NCBI RefSeq assembly: GCF_016889805.1
Contig: NZ_CP069535.1
Span: forward strand, 868,001 to 932,000
Direction: 5' to 3'
Source of the DNA: Rhodanobacter sp. FDAARGOS 1247
Lineage (GTDB): Bacteria > Pseudomonadota > Gammaproteobacteria > Xanthomonadales > Rhodanobacteraceae
Length of the DNA stretch: 64,000 bases
Position numbers and translations under genes: made by a program. The notes beneath the pieces are model-generated. The model saw only the letters and a program-made list of their open reading frames with translations, was not told where the DNA came from and made no database searches. Positions 45,062 to 54,351 of this stretch are shown piece after piece. Numbering within the stretch: the first letter of the stretch is position 1; each line of letters opens with the position of its first letter.

Positions 45062-46155
45062 CGGATTCCTTTTCGGCAGTTGATCACGCCCACATGGCGC
45101 ACGCCCTGCGCCTGGCCGAGCATGGCCTGTTCACCACCCAGCCGAATCCGCGGGTCGGCTGCGTCATCGCGCATGGCGACGACGTGGTCGGCACGGGTTT
45201 TCACCAGCGTGCCGGCGAGCCGCACGCGGAGGTCTTCGCGCTGCGCGAAGCGGGCGGGTCGGCGCGCGGCGCCACCGCTTATGTGACGCTGGAACCCTGC
45301 GCGCATCACGGACGCACGCCGCCCTGCGCCGACGCGCTGGTCGCCGCGGGCGTGCGCCGCGTGGTGATCGCCAGCGAGGACCCGTTCCCGCAGGTCAACG
45401 GCCGCGGCATCGACCGGCTGCGCGCGGCCGGCATCATGGTCGAGACGGGCCTGCAGCGCGAGGCGGCCCGCGAATTGAATGCGGGCTTCTTCAGCCGGAT
45501 CGAGCGTGGCCGTCCGTTCGTGCGGGTGAAGCTGGCGATGAGCCTGGACGGGCGCACGGCGCTGGCCAACGGCGAATCGAAATGGATCACCGGCGAGGCC
45601 GCGCGTGCCGACGTGCAGCGCTGGCGCGCCCGCAGCTCGGCGATCCTCAGCGGCAGCGGCACCGTGCTGGCCGACGATCCGCGACTTACCGTGCGACTTG
45701 GCGACGACGAGGAGTTCAGCCCGCCGCTGCGCGTGGTGCTCGATCGCCAGCTGCGCACGCCGCCAGGCAGCCACGTGCTGGACGGGTCGGCGCCGACCCT
45801 CGTCCTGCATGGCGCCGCGGCATCTTGTGCGGACGGGCGTTTCGCCCGGATCGAGCGGATGGCCGTGGCGACACGGGGCGACATGATCGACCTGCACGCC
45901 GTGCTCGCCCTGCTGGCCGGCCGCGGCTGCAACGAGGTGCATGTCGAGGCCGGCCCCACGCTGTGCGGCGCGCTGTTCGCCGCCGGCCTGGTCGACGAAC
46001 TGCTGCTGTATGTCGCGCCGATCCTGCTGGGCGACAGCGCCCGGCCGCTGCTGCAACTGCCGGCCCTTACCGACATGGCGCAGCGCTGGCAGCTCACGCT
46101 GCGGCAGCAACAACTGCTGGGTGCGGACTGGCGATTGCAGCTGCGTCCCGCCTGA
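45058..46155 (+). CDS. ribD: Bifunctional riboflavin deaminase/reductase RibD
   Basis: Protein of 365 residues from GTG 45058, overlapping the nrdR stop (GTGA); [17 protein letters not shown] fits the family N-terminus, and ATG 45094 would truncate it. The deaminase domain has HAEVFAL and [11 protein letters not shown] zinc motifs (about 62-95). The NADPH reductase domain begins about 155 ([28 protein letters not shown]). It converts the GTP-cyclohydrolase product to the ribitylamino-uracil phosphate. It is the first rib gene of the block. Confidence 0.94.
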   Translation: MTDSFSAVDHAHMAHALRLAEHGLFTTQPNPRVGCVIAHGDDVVGTGFHQRAGEPHAEVFALREAGGSARGATAYVTLEPCAHHGRTPPCADALVAAGVRRVVIASEDPFPQVNGRGIDRLRAAGIMVETGLQREAARELNAGFFSRIERGRPFVRVKLAMSLDGRTALANGESKWITGEAARADVQRWRARSSAILSGSGTVLADDPRLTVRLGDDEEFSPPLRVVLDRQLRTPPGSHVLDGSAPTLVLHGAAASCADGRFARIERMAVATRGDMIDLHAVLALLAGRGCNEVHVEAGPTLCGALFAAGLVDELLLYVAPILLGDSARPLLQLPALTDMAQRWQLTLRQQQLLGADWRLQLRPA

Positions 46156-46224
46156 GCAAGGCGTTGTGGCACCCGGGTGAACACTGCATTCGCCGCGGCA
46201 ACATGCGGTCGCGCCACGCCGCGG

Positions 46225-46233
46225 TGCTAGAAT
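46225..46233 (+). promoter_or_regulatory. Candidate extended -10 (TGCTAGAAT) for the riboswitch transcript
   Basis: TGCTAGAAT has the TG-N extension plus TAGAAT and sits about 35 bases before the FMN aptamer. The -35 is weak. This would start transcription near 46240, just before the aptamer. Confidence 0.5.
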
Positions 46234-46266
46234 TCGCCGTCGGCCTCGGCCGGCAACCATGCACAG

Positions 46267-46428
46267 CGTCTTCAGGGCGGGGCGAAATTCCCCACCGGCG
46301 GTAGGTTCCTCGGAACGAGCCCGCGAGCGCTTCCGGCCAGGCCGGAAGGTCAGCAGATCCGGTCAGACTCCGGAGCCGACGGTTGGAAGCGGGCGACCGC
46401 TTCCTCACAGTCCGGATAAAGAGAAGAC
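46267..46428 (+). ncRNA. FMN riboswitch (RFN element)
   Basis: The region carries the conserved RFN blocks: AGGGCGGGGCGAAATTCCCC, ACCGGCGGTA, GGTCAGCAGATCCGGTCAG, CCGGAGCCGACGGT and CAGTCCGGATAAAGAGAAG. These form the six-helix FMN aptamer. It lies between ribD and ribE, so it governs ribE and the genes after it. A hairpin downstream (GACGCGC 46434-46440 with GCGCGTC 46453-46459) is a candidate expression platform; there is no T-run, so translational or Rho-linked control is more likely than intrinsic termination. Confidence 0.97.
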
Positions 46429-46563
46429 GGCACGACGCGCGCCCTTGCCGGTGCGCGTCTGGCCTGATGCCTTGTGGCGTACTCGCTTAACTTCATGCGG
46501 GATACGTTTCATGAAAGCCATTGCGTCCATGCGGTCCACCGCCCTCCCGCCGGAGGCGCGCTG

Positions 46564-47205
46564 ATGTTCACCGGCATCATCCAGACCGTGGGCCGCGTCG
46601 TGCGGCTCGAACCGCGCGGCGGCGACGTGCGCCTGCATGTCGACACCGCCGACCTCGACCTCGCCGATGTGCAGCTCGGCGATTCCATCGCCGTCTCCGG
46701 CGTCTGCCTCACCGCGATCACGCTGGAGCCGCGCGGCTTCAGCGCCGACGTCTCGAACGAGACCTTGTCGCTGACTTCGCTGGGCCAGCTGAAGGCCGGC
46801 GATCCGGTGAACCTGGAAAAGGCCTTGCGGCTGGCCGACCGCCTCGGCGGACACCTGGTGTCCGGCCACGTCGACGGGCTCGGCAAGGTGGTGTCGATCA
46901 CCCCGGATGGCCGCTCGCAGCGCTGGACGTTCGAGGTGCCGGCGACGATCTCGCGCTACATCGCGGCCAAGGGTTCAGTCTGCATCGACGGCACCAGCCT
47001 CACCGTCAACGAAGTCGCCGGGTCACGATTTGGCGTCAACCTGATCCCGCACACGGTCGAGCACACCGCCTTCCACGCGCGCCGCGCCGGCGACGCGGTG
47101 AACATCGAGGTGGACGTGATCGCGCGCTATGTCGAACGGCTGCTGGCCAGCGGCGAGGCGCCGCGGCTGGACGAGGCGTTCCTCAAACAGCACGGCTTCG
47201 CGTGA
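46564..47205 (+). CDS. ribE: Riboflavin synthase alpha chain
   Basis: Protein of 213 residues, MFTGIIQTVGRVV, with GGAGG before the ATG. It has two homologous lumazine-binding beta-barrels (about 1-95 and 96-195), each with GVCLT- and GTSLT-like motifs (DSIAVSGVCLTAI; GSVCIDGTSLTVN). It dismutates two lumazines into riboflavin. Its translation and synthesis are controlled by the FMN riboswitch just upstream. The stop is followed by an inverted repeat element. Confidence 0.96.
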   Translation: MFTGIIQTVGRVVRLEPRGGDVRLHVDTADLDLADVQLGDSIAVSGVCLTAITLEPRGFSADVSNETLSLTSLGQLKAGDPVNLEKALRLADRLGGHLVSGHVDGLGKVVSITPDGRSQRWTFEVPATISRYIAAKGSVCIDGTSLTVNEVAGSRFGVNLIPHTVEHTAFHARRAGDAVNIEVDVIARYVERLLASGEAPRLDEAFLKQHGFA

Positions 47206-47213
47206 TGCCAATG

Positions 47214-47295
47214 ACCGTCATTCCAGCGAAAGCTGGAATCCAGCGCCCCATGCGCCTTGCAGGCACTGGATCCCAGCTTTCGCCGGGATGACGGT
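47214..47295. repeat. 82-bp inverted repeat element between ribE and ribBA
   Basis: The ends ACCGTCATTCC (47214) and GGATGACGGT (to 47295) are inverted. The left half holds an 8-bp hairpin with a GAAA loop (ATTCCAGC-GAAA-GCTGGAAT), and the right half a similar hairpin with CTTTCG. This resembles a widespread proteobacterial intergenic palindrome. No gene is present. Confidence 0.7.
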
Positions 47296-47355
47296 TCTTC
47301 CGCTTCTCCGCTTCTCTGTTCCCCGTTCCCCCGTCTCCATTCCCGGACCCCCACC

Positions 47356-48447
47356 ATGCCCTTCAACACCATCCCCGAAATCCTCGAAGACATCCGCGCC
47401 GGTCGCATGGTGGTGATCCTCGACGACGAAGACCGCGAAAACGAGGGCGACCTGATCATGGCCGCGCAGATGGTGCGGCCCGAAGACATCAACTTCATGG
47501 TGCGCGAGGCGCGCGGCCTGGTCTGCGTCACCCTGACCGAGCAGCGCACGCGCCAGCTGGGCCTGAAGCCGATGGTCAGCGACAACACCTCGTCCTACCA
47601 CACCAACTTCACCGTCTCGATCGAGGCGGCCGAAGGCGTCACCACCGGCATCTCGGCGCATGACCGCGCGCGTACCATCCAGGTCGCCGTGAAGAACGAC
47701 GCGAAGCCGCAGGACCTGGCCCAGCCCGGCCACATCTTCCCGCTCACCGCGCAACCCGGCGGCGTGCTGACCCGGGCCGGCCACACCGAGGCCGGTTGCG
47801 ACCTGGCCGCACTGGCCGGGCTGGAGCCTTCGGCGGTGCTGATCGAGATCCTCCATGAAGACGGTTCGATGGCACGCCGTCCCGAACTGGAAGTCTTTGC
47901 GGCCAAACATGGACTGAAGATCGGCTCGATCGCCGACCTGATCCGCTACCGGCTGGAGACCGAGAAGACCGTGCAGCGCGTGCACGACGAAATGGTCGAG
48001 ACCGAGTTCGGCATGTTCCGGCTGATCGCCTATCGCGACGTGATCCGCCGCGGCCTGCACTACGCCCTGGTGCGCGGAACCGTCGATGACGGCGCGCCGG
48101 TGCTGTCGCGCGTGCACGTGCGCAACACCTTGTCCGACGTGCTGCACCTCAAGCGCGACGACCTTGGCCTCACCGTGACCTCGGCCCTGCGCCGGATTGC
48201 CGACGAGGATCGCGGTGTGCTGCTGGTGCTGTCCGGCGAGGACACGCCGGAGGCCTTGCTGGCAAGGTTGCAGCGCCAGCCCAGCACGCAGGCCCCGGAA
48301 GATGCGCAGCAGCAGGAGTGGCGCCAGCTGGGCCTGGGCGCGCAGATCATGGGCGATCTCGGCGTGCGCCGGCTGCGCGTGCTGGGCACGCCGCGCAAGC
48401 TGGTCGGCCTGGCCGGCTTCGACCTGGAAGTCGTCGAATACGTGTAG
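47356..48447 (+). CDS. ribB: 3,4-dihydroxy-2-butanone-4-phosphate synthase with degenerate GTP cyclohydrolase II-like domain
   Basis: Protein of 363 residues. The N-terminal half (about 1-205) is an intact RibB domain: [23 protein letters not shown] and the [16 protein letters not shown] motif [11 protein letters not shown]. The C-terminal half aligns with RibA but lacks the zinc Cys cluster and the QEGRG motif. RibA activity is thus not expected, and the gene is a RibBX-type hybrid. A separate ribA should exist elsewhere. It sits in the rib operon after ribE, 61 bp past the repeat element. Confidence 0.92.
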   Translation: MPFNTIPEILEDIRAGRMVVILDDEDRENEGDLIMAAQMVRPEDINFMVREARGLVCVTLTEQRTRQLGLKPMVSDNTSSYHTNFTVSIEAAEGVTTGISAHDRARTIQVAVKNDAKPQDLAQPGHIFPLTAQPGGVLTRAGHTEAGCDLAALAGLEPSAVLIEILHEDGSMARRPELEVFAAKHGLKIGSIADLIRYRLETEKTVQRVHDEMVETEFGMFRLIAYRDVIRRGLHYALVRGTVDDGAPVLSRVHVRNTLSDVLHLKRDDLGLTVTSALRRIADEDRGVLLVLSGEDTPEALLARLQRQPSTQAPEDAQQQEWRQLGLGAQIMGDLGVRRLRVLGTPRKLVGLAGFDLEVVEYV

Positions 48448-48491
48448 GAAAAAGCGCCGAGCATTGCCACGCAATGCCCATGCCACGACCG

Positions 48492-48497
48492 CATAAT
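48492..48497 (+). promoter_or_regulatory. Candidate -10 (CATAAT) for the LD-carboxypeptidase gene
   Basis: CATAAT lies 20 bp before the start codon, with no clear -35. It would give a very short leader. Low confidence. Confidence 0.25.
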
Positions 48498-48517
48498 CCA
48501 GCTTTCCGTCATCGACC

Positions 48518-49453
48518 ATGCCCATGTCCGCAACCCGCATCCGCCTGATCGCCCCTTCCGGCTACCCGCACGATCGCGCCGCGATGACGCGTGGCGTGGA
48601 ACGCCTGCAGGCCGCAGGTTGCACGGTGGACGGGCTGGAGGTGCTCGATCGTACCGAGCAGCGCTACGCAGGCAGCGACGCCGAGCGCGCGGCCGACCTC
48701 AATGCGCTGGCGACGCTGGACGTGCTGCCCGACATCGCGCTGGCGATCCGCGGCGGTTACGGCGCCACGCGTCTGCTGGCGGGGCTGGATTACGACGCCC
48801 TGCGCGAGCGCCTGCAGGACAGCAACACCTTGCTGGTCGGCTACAGCGATTTCACCGCCGTGCAGCTGGCGCTGTACGCGCGCAGCGGGCTGTGCACGTT
48901 CAGCGGGCCGATGCTGGGCGCCGATTTCGGCGCGGCAACGCCCAGCGATTTCACCTGGCGGCATTTCTGGGACACCGTGCGTGCGCCCAGGGCGCAGCTC
49001 GAGTGGAGCACGGCGGCCGACGCCGAACTCGACGTGGAGGGCCCGCTGTGGGGCGGCAACCTGGCGGTGCTGTGCAGCCTGATCGGCACGCCATATTTCC
49101 CGGACATCGACGGCGGCATCCTGTTCGTCGAGGACGTCGGCGAGCCGCCGTTCCGCATCGAACGCCTGCTGTACCAGTTGCACCTGTCCGGGGTGCTGGG
49201 GCGCCAGCGAGCGCTGGTACTGGGCGACTTCAGCCAGTGCCGTCCCAGCGGCTACGACAACGGTTACGGCCTGGCCGAGAGTTTCGAACAGATCCGCCGG
49301 GCCAGCGGCGTGGCCGTGATCGGAGGCCTGCCGACCGGCCACGAGCCCGACAAATTCACCTTGCCATTCGGCGCGCCGGCGCGGCTGCGCGTCTCGGGCG
49401 GCAAGGCCCGGCTCAACTTCGGCGGCTATCCGCATCTGCCGCCCGAGGCCTGA
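48518..49453 (+). CDS. ldcA: LD-carboxypeptidase (S66 family)
   Basis: Protein of 311 residues. The nucleophile is S110 in [10 protein letters not shown], with E in [16 protein letters not shown] and H in [13 protein letters not shown] completing the Ser-Glu-His triad. It removes the terminal D-Ala from murein tetrapeptides in peptidoglycan recycling. The start is given at ATG 48518; ATG 48524 is nearly as good. Its placement between ribBA and ribH is unusual; it interrupts the rib block with an unrelated function. Confidence 0.9.
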   Translation: MPMSATRIRLIAPSGYPHDRAAMTRGVERLQAAGCTVDGLEVLDRTEQRYAGSDAERAADLNALATLDVLPDIALAIRGGYGATRLLAGLDYDALRERLQDSNTLLVGYSDFTAVQLALYARSGLCTFSGPMLGADFGAATPSDFTWRHFWDTVRAPRAQLEWSTAADAELDVEGPLWGGNLAVLCSLIGTPYFPDIDGGILFVEDVGEPPFRIERLLYQLHLSGVLGRQRALVLGDFSQCRPSGYDNGYGLAESFEQIRRASGVAVIGGLPTGHEPDKFTLPFGAPARLRVSGGKARLNFGGYPHLPPEA

Positions 49454-49465
49454 CCCCACCCCGAT

Positions 49466-49488
49466 CCTCCCCAGCAGAGCCGGGGAGG
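49466..49488. repeat. Palindromic CCTCCCC...GGGGAGG repeat
   Basis: CCTCCCC (49466-49472) and GGGGAGG (49482-49488) are inverted. It is one dispersed copy of the pyrimidine-rich repeat also found near dsbC, the ABC ATPase gene and the last permease gene. Confidence 0.55.
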
Positions 49489-49519
49489 GGACAAACGGGC
49501 AGGATCGTCGGCAAACCCG

Positions 49520-49525
49520 TAAAAT
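49520..49525 (+). promoter_or_regulatory. Candidate -10 (TAAAAT) for ribH
   Basis: TAAAAT lies 43 bp before the ribH ATG, after the inverted repeat. Without a strong -35 this is tentative, but it suggests ribH-nusB-thiL-pgpA can be transcribed apart from ribBA-ldcA. Confidence 0.35.
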
Positions 49526-49568
49526 GCCCGGTCTGCCTGGGCCGCGCGTCCAACCAAGGAAATCTGCA

Positions 49569-50033
49569 ATGAAGATCATCGAAGGCGATTTCGCCACGCC
49601 CAAGGGCCGTTTCGCCATCGTCGCCGGCCGTTTCAACGGCTTCGTGGTGGAGCCACTGGTGGCCGGCGCCCGTGATGCGTTGGTGCGCCATGGCGTCAAG
49701 GACGAGGCGATCGACCTGATCCGCGTGCCGGGCGCATGGGAAATCGCGCTGGCCGCGCACAAGCTGGCCAACTCCGGCAAGTACGCGGCGGTGATCGCGC
49801 TGGGCGCGGTGATCCGCGGTTCCACTCCACACTTCGACTACGTCGCCGGTGAATGCGCCAAGGGCCTGGCCCAGGCCGCGACCAGCTCCGGCGTGCCGGT
49901 GGCGTTCGGCGTGCTGACCACCGACAGCATCGAGCAGGCGATCGAGCGCTCGGGCACCAAGGCCGGCAACAAGGGCGCCGACGCCGCGATCGCCGCGCTG
50001 GAAATGGTCAACCTGTACGGGAACCTCGGATGA
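49569..50033 (+). CDS. ribH: 6,7-dimethyl-8-ribityllumazine synthase
   Basis: Protein of 154 residues, start [23 protein letters not shown]. It has [19 protein letters not shown] and [15 protein letters not shown] motifs, the latter carrying the active-site His. It condenses the uracil and butanone substrates into lumazine, the step before RibE. Its stop overlaps the nusB start (ATGA). Upstream codons to 49524 are not needed. Confidence 0.96.
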   Translation: MKIIEGDFATPKGRFAIVAGRFNGFVVEPLVAGARDALVRHGVKDEAIDLIRVPGAWEIALAAHKLANSGKYAAVIALGAVIRGSTPHFDYVAGECAKGLAQAATSSGVPVAFGVLTTDSIEQAIERSGTKAGNKGADAAIAALEMVNLYGNLG

Positions 50034-50473
50034 ACCAGGGCATCGACATGCAGGCGCGCTCGCGCGCCCGCCGCCGCGCGCTGCAGGCGCTGTATGCGTG
50101 GCAGCTCAGCGGCAGCCACATGAACGCGGTGATCGACCAGTTCCGCCACGAGCAGGACATGGAAGTGGCCGACCTGGAGTATTTCGAGGACCTGCTGCAC
50201 GGCGTGGAGAAGAACGTCGACGCGCTCGACGAAGTCCTGCGGCCGCACATCGACCGCGAGGTGGCCCAGGTCGATCCGATCGAGCGCGCGGCCCTGCGCC
50301 TGGCCGCGTATGAACTGAAGTTCCGCCCCGATGTGCCGTACCGGGTGGTGATCAACGAGGCGATCGAGGTGACCAAGCGCTTCGGTGCCGACCACGGCCA
50401 CAGCTACGTCAACGGCGTGCTGGACAAGCTGGCCAGCGAGCTGCGCGTGGTCGAGAAGCAGCACGGCCGTTGA
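50030..50473 (+). CDS. nusB: Transcription antitermination factor NusB
   Basis: Protein of 147 residues, [28 protein letters not shown], with NusB helices ending in [18 protein letters not shown]. It binds boxA RNA with NusE for rRNA antitermination. The start overlaps ribH. ATG 50048 would remove six residues and is less likely. Usual ribH-nusB-thiL coupling is kept. Confidence 0.96.
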   Translation: MNQGIDMQARSRARRRALQALYAWQLSGSHMNAVIDQFRHEQDMEVADLEYFEDLLHGVEKNVDALDEVLRPHIDREVAQVDPIERAALRLAAYELKFRPDVPYRVVINEAIEVTKRFGADHGHSYVNGVLDKLASELRVVEKQHGR

Positions 50474-50493
50474 CCGCCGACCGGGGCCGGCCG

Positions 50494-51462
50494 ATGGAAT
50501 TCCGACTGATCGAACGCATCCGCGAACTCACCGCGCAGGCGCGTGACGACGTGCAACTGGGCATCGGCGACGACGCCGCGCTGCTGCTGCCGCCGGTCGG
50601 ACAGCATCTGGCGGTCGCGCTGGACACCCTGGTCGAGGGCGTGCATTTCCCCCGCGGCACGGCCGCCGCCGACATCGGCTGGAAGGCGCTGGCGGTGAAT
50701 CTTTCCGACCTTGCCGCGATGGGCGCAAGCCCGGCGTGGGCCTTGCTGGGGCTGACCCTGCCCAAGGCGGATGCCGACTTCGTCGAAGGTTTTGCCGAAG
50801 GCTTCGGCAAGCTGGCCAGACCACATCGACTCGCCCTGGTCGGCGGCGACACGACGCGCGGTCCGCTGGCGATCAGCGTGACCGTGCATGGCTTCGTGCC
50901 GCCGGGCAAGGCATTGACCCGGGGTGGCGCGCGCGTCGGCGACGCGGTGCTGGTGACCGGCACGCTCGGCGATGCCGCGGCGGGCTTGCAGGCGCTGCAG
51001 CAACCGCTGTCCGATGACGACACCCGCGCCGGCCTGCGTGCCTTCCTGATCGAACGGCTCAATCGGCCCACACCGCGCCTGTCCGCCGGCGTCGCCCTGC
51101 GCGGCCAGGCCAGCGCCTGCGTCGACGTCTCCGACGGCCTGGTCGCCGACCTCGGTCACATCTGCAACAGCAGCGGCGTAGCCGCGGAAATCGACGCGGC
51201 ATTGCTGCCGCGTTCCTCGGCACTGATGGCGCTGTACGACGAAGCGGCTGCGCTGCAGTGCGCGCTGGGCGGCGGCGACGATTACGAACTCTGCTTCACC
51301 GTGCCGGCGGCGCGGGTGGCCGACGTGCAGGCCGACCTGTCACGGCTGGGCTGTGGCGCGACCCGGATCGGGCGCATCGTCGAAGGCGCCGGCGTGCGCG
51401 TGCGCGGCCTCGATGGCGAGTGGATGAACACGGATCGGCCCGGCTGGGAGCATTTCGCGTGA
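50494..51462 (+). CDS. thiL: Thiamine-monophosphate kinase
   Basis: Protein of 322 residues, MEFRLIERIRELTAQARDDVQLGIGDDAALL, with the ATP and Mg motifs GIGDDAAL and ALDTLVEGVHF and the PurM-like core VGGDTTRGPLAIS. It phosphorylates thiamine monophosphate to the active diphosphate. ATG 50494 is preferred over a TTG at 50470. Its last four bases overlap the pgpA GTG start. Confidence 0.95.
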   Translation: MEFRLIERIRELTAQARDDVQLGIGDDAALLLPPVGQHLAVALDTLVEGVHFPRGTAAADIGWKALAVNLSDLAAMGASPAWALLGLTLPKADADFVEGFAEGFGKLARPHRLALVGGDTTRGPLAISVTVHGFVPPGKALTRGGARVGDAVLVTGTLGDAAAGLQALQQPLSDDDTRAGLRAFLIERLNRPTPRLSAGVALRGQASACVDVSDGLVADLGHICNSSGVAAEIDAALLPRSSALMALYDEAAALQCALGGGDDYELCFTVPAARVADVQADLSRLGCGATRIGRIVEGAGVRVRGLDGEWMNTDRPGWEHFA

Positions 51463-51965
51463 GCGCAAAGAAGACCTTGAGCGCCGAGCAACGTCGCGCC
51501 TTGCTGGCCACGCCCGCCGGCTGGCTGGCCTCCGGTTTCGGCTCGGGTCTGGCGCCGGTGGCGCAAGGCACGTTCGGCTCGCTGGCCGCACTGCTGCCGT
51601 GGCTGTGGCTGCGCGAACTGTCGTTGCCGATCTACGTGGTGATCCTGCTGGCAGGTTTCGCGCTCGGCGTATGGGCATGCACCGCGGCCGGCCGCGCGCT
51701 CGGCGTCGACGATCACCGCAGCCTGGTCTGGGACGAATTCATCGGCCAGTGGATTGCGCTGCTGCCGTTGCTGGTGCTGCCTGCGCCGTGGTGTTGGATC
51801 GTCGTCGGCTTCGCCCTGTTCCGCCTGTTCGACGTGTGGAAGCCCTGGCCGATCCGCTGGCTGGACCGCCGCGTGAAAGGCGGCTTCGGCGTGATGATCG
51901 ACGACGTGATCGCCGGCGTGTTTGCCGCGCTGGTACTGGCGCTGGCGATCTTTCTGCTGCGCTGA
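51459..51965 (+). CDS. pgpA: Phosphatidylglycerophosphatase A
   Basis: Protein of 168 residues from GTG 51459, overlapping the thiL stop (GTGA). It begins VSAKKTLSAEQRR. Three or four helices follow, with the PgpA signature DHRSLVWDEFIGQW near 86 and KPWPIRWLDRRVKGGFGVMIDDVIAG near 129, which carry the catalytic acidic residues. It makes phosphatidylglycerol from its phosphate in the inner membrane. It is the last gene of the block. Confidence 0.94.
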   Translation: MSAKKTLSAEQRRALLATPAGWLASGFGSGLAPVAQGTFGSLAALLPWLWLRELSLPIYVVILLAGFALGVWACTAAGRALGVDDHRSLVWDEFIGQWIALLPLLVLPAPWCWIVVGFALFRLFDVWKPWPIRWLDRRVKGGFGVMIDDVIAGVFAALVLALAIFLLR

Positions 51966-52032
51966 TCCGGAAGGCCCGCGACACCGGCGCGGGACGAGGG
52001 CAGGGGCCTCGTCGCGTGCCGGCATCGAATGA

Positions 52033-53700
52033 TCAGTGACTCGAATCGGGCGCGGGACCTGTCGGCAGAACCGTGGATGCGGTCAGGTCGGCCTTGACGC
52101 CGTTGACCAGGTTGGCCAGCGAGTCCCCCTTCATGCCGATCTCGCCCAGCACGGCGTCGAGGATCGGCTGCTGGGCACGATAGGCCAGCGCCGCGGACAC
52201 CGCCTGTTCGGCCAGGTTGCCCGTGGCCGGAGCCTGGCCGTTGCCGGCATGGCCGCGGTTGAGCCCGTCCACCTGCACGATCTTGATGCCATCGATCTTT
52301 TCCATCGGCTTCACCGAGGCCTCGATGATGCCGGGCAGGGCGGCGATCAGCGCCTGCTTGATCTGCAGCATGACCTGCTCGGCACCGAGCGTGTTCAGCG
52401 ACTCGTTGCGCATGCGGATGCCGGAGGCCTCCACTTCGAAACGCACCCGGTCGGCTTCGGCCTTGATGCGGACGGCCTGTGCCTGGTTGTCGGCGGCGTC
52501 GCGCTCCGCCTCGGCAGCAACCTTCACCCCGATGGCCTCCTGTTGTGCTTCCTGCTCGGCGGCAACCAGGGCGATCTGCTTCTCGCGGTCGGCGATCGCC
52601 ACTTCGCGCGCAGTCTTCACCTGCTCTTCGGCGCGGGCGGCCAGCGCCCGTGCCTCGTTGGCGTCGCGCTCGGCTTCGGACTGCGCCTTGGAGCGCTCGG
52701 CGATCGCGGTCATCTTTTCCTGCTCGGCCAGGGTGGTGCGCTTCACCTGCTCGATCTGCGCCACCTGGACGTCGCGCTCGGCCTCGATCTGGCGCTGCTT
52801 GATGGCGCGCTCCTTCTCCACCTGCGCCTCGCGCACCAGTCGCTCGGCCTCGATCGTGGCCTGCTGCGCCTCGCGGTCGCGCTGTGCTTCGATGGCGGCG
52901 ACCTCGGCTTTCTGCTGGGCCGTGCGAGTGGCCACTTCCTGCTGCTGCGACAGCGTGGCGAAGGTCTGCTCGCGGTCGATGCTCAGGCGCTGGTTGATCG
53001 CCTCGTAATTCTTCTGCGCGATCTCGACCGAGGTGTTCTGCTCGATCTCGTTGCGCTGCTTGGCGCGCAGCTGGGTTGCTTCGGTGAGCTTGGTCAGGCC
53101 CTCGGCATCGAACGCATTGTTTGGGTCGAAGAAGTTCATCGGGGTCTGGTCGACTCGGGTCAGCGAGACGCTCTCCAGCTCCAGTCCGTTCTTCAGCAGA
53201 TCCTCGGCCACGGCGTGCTGCACGGCCTGGATGAAATCCTGGCGCTTGTCGAGCAGCTCCTGCATGGTCATCGACACGGCGGCGGCACGCAACGAGTCGA
53301 CGAACTTGTCTTCCACCAGCTCGCGCAGGCTGTCCGGTGCCATGGTGCGCTGGCCAAGCGTCTGCGCGGCGTTGGCAATGCCTTCGACGCTGGGGATCAC
53401 CCGCACGAAGAAGCCGGCGACCACGTCCACGCGCATGCGGTCGCGGGTGAACAGGCTGTCCTTGCCCGCGCGGGCCACTTCCAGCTTCAGCGTGTTCATG
53501 TTGACCTGCATGATCTCGTGGAACACCGGCAACACCAGTGCGCCACCGTCCATGATCACCTTCTGGCCGCCCATGCCGGTGCGGACGAAAGCCATTTCCT
53601 TGGAGGAACGACGGTACAGCCGCGCAATGATCAGGCCGACCACCACCAGGCCGAGCAGCAGGATGCCAACGAGGATGGAGACGTCAATCAGGTTGTTCAT
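52033..53700 (-). CDS. yqiK: Flotillin family protein (YqiK-like)
   Basis: Protein of 555 residues from ATG 53700, with AAGGA upstream. One N-terminal membrane segment (about 5-27) is followed by an SPFH/band-7 domain (about 30-200) and a long alpha-helical flotillin domain rich in Ala-Glu-Gln (about 210-440). The C-terminus ends PTGPAPDSSH. It scaffolds membrane microdomains. It is the last gene of an operon with YqiJ- and PspA-like genes and an RHH-like gene, which points to envelope stress. Stop at 52033. Confidence 0.93.
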   Translation of the reverse strand: MNNLIDVSILVGILLLGLVVVGLIIARLYRRSSKEMAFVRTGMGGQKVIMDGGALVLPVFHEIMQVNMNTLKLEVARAGKDSLFTRDRMRVDVVAGFFVRVIPSVEGIANAAQTLGQRTMAPDSLRELVEDKFVDSLRAAAVSMTMQELLDKRQDFIQAVQHAVAEDLLKNGLELESVSLTRVDQTPMNFFDPNNAFDAEGLTKLTEATQLRAKQRNEIEQNTSVEIAQKNYEAINQRLSIDREQTFATLSQQQEVATRTAQQKAEVAAIEAQRDREAQQATIEAERLVREAQVEKERAIKQRQIEAERDVQVAQIEQVKRTTLAEQEKMTAIAERSKAQSEAERDANEARALAARAEEQVKTAREVAIADREKQIALVAAEQEAQQEAIGVKVAAEAERDAADNQAQAVRIKAEADRVRFEVEASGIRMRNESLNTLGAEQVMLQIKQALIAALPGIIEASVKPMEKIDGIKIVQVDGLNRGHAGNGQAPATGNLAEQAVSAALAYRAQQPILDAVLGEIGMKGDSLANLVNGVKADLTASTVLPTGPAPDSSH

Positions 53701-53733
53701 CAAGATTCCTTGCTTGAAGCGGTTGATCGGATG

Positions 53734-54351
53734 TCAGCCCAGCAGATCCGGGCGTGGATTGGGGATGGCCGCGAAGCGCGAACCGCTGATCTGGCGCACC
53801 AGCAGCACGTCGCTGTCGATGGCCAGTTCGTCGACGGTTTCGTCGGGCTCGACCATCAGATAGAGCGTGTGGCCGTTGCCATCGGCCACCTTCGCCTGGG
53901 CCGGATACGCCGGCCGGGCGTGGCCGAGCATGTGGGCGACGCGGCCGACCAGACTGTCGAAGGTGACCGCATAGGTTTCTTCGCGCGGCATCCAGCGGGC
54001 CAGGCGCGCTCCCAGTGCGCGCACCATCGGCAGGCTGGTCAGCAGCGCCACGGGTACGGAGAGAAGGCGCGGCAGGGGAGCGCCGAACGAAGCCATCGCG
54101 ATGAAGTTCAGCGCGAAGCCGGTGAGCGCAAATGCAGTCAGCAACAGCGCCAGCAGGACCAGCAACGGCGCGCGTCCCACATGCATCCAGCCGAGGAACC
54201 CATCGGGTGGCTCGTGCTCGATCATGCCGTCCAGCCAGTGCCAGGCACTGGCGCCGAACAGCAGGGACAAGCCCTCGACCAGGCCGAGCAGCAACAGCAC
54301 GCCCAGTGCGGCGAGGAAGGGCAGCGATGCCGGCAGCACGAACGGATTCAC
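53734..54351 (-). CDS. yqiJ: YqiJ-like membrane protein with C-terminal OB-type domain
   Basis: Protein of 205 residues. Three to four helices (about 10-30, 60-85, 95-115) precede a soluble domain with MPREETYAVTFDSLVGRVAHMLGHARPAYPAQAKVADGNGHTLYLMVEP, typical of YqiJ/NfeD-like partners of flotillins. The start overlaps the PspA-like gene stop (ATGA), so translation is coupled, and the flotillin gene follows 33 bp later. Confidence 0.88.
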   Translation of the reverse strand: MNPFVLPASLPFLAALGVLLLLGLVEGLSLLFGASAWHWLDGMIEHEPPDGFLGWMHVGRAPLLVLLALLLTAFALTGFALNFIAMASFGAPLPRLLSVPVALLTSLPMVRALGARLARWMPREETYAVTFDSLVGRVAHMLGHARPAYPAQAKVADGNGHTLYLMVEPDETVDELAIDSDVLLVRQISGSRFAAIPNPRPDLLG

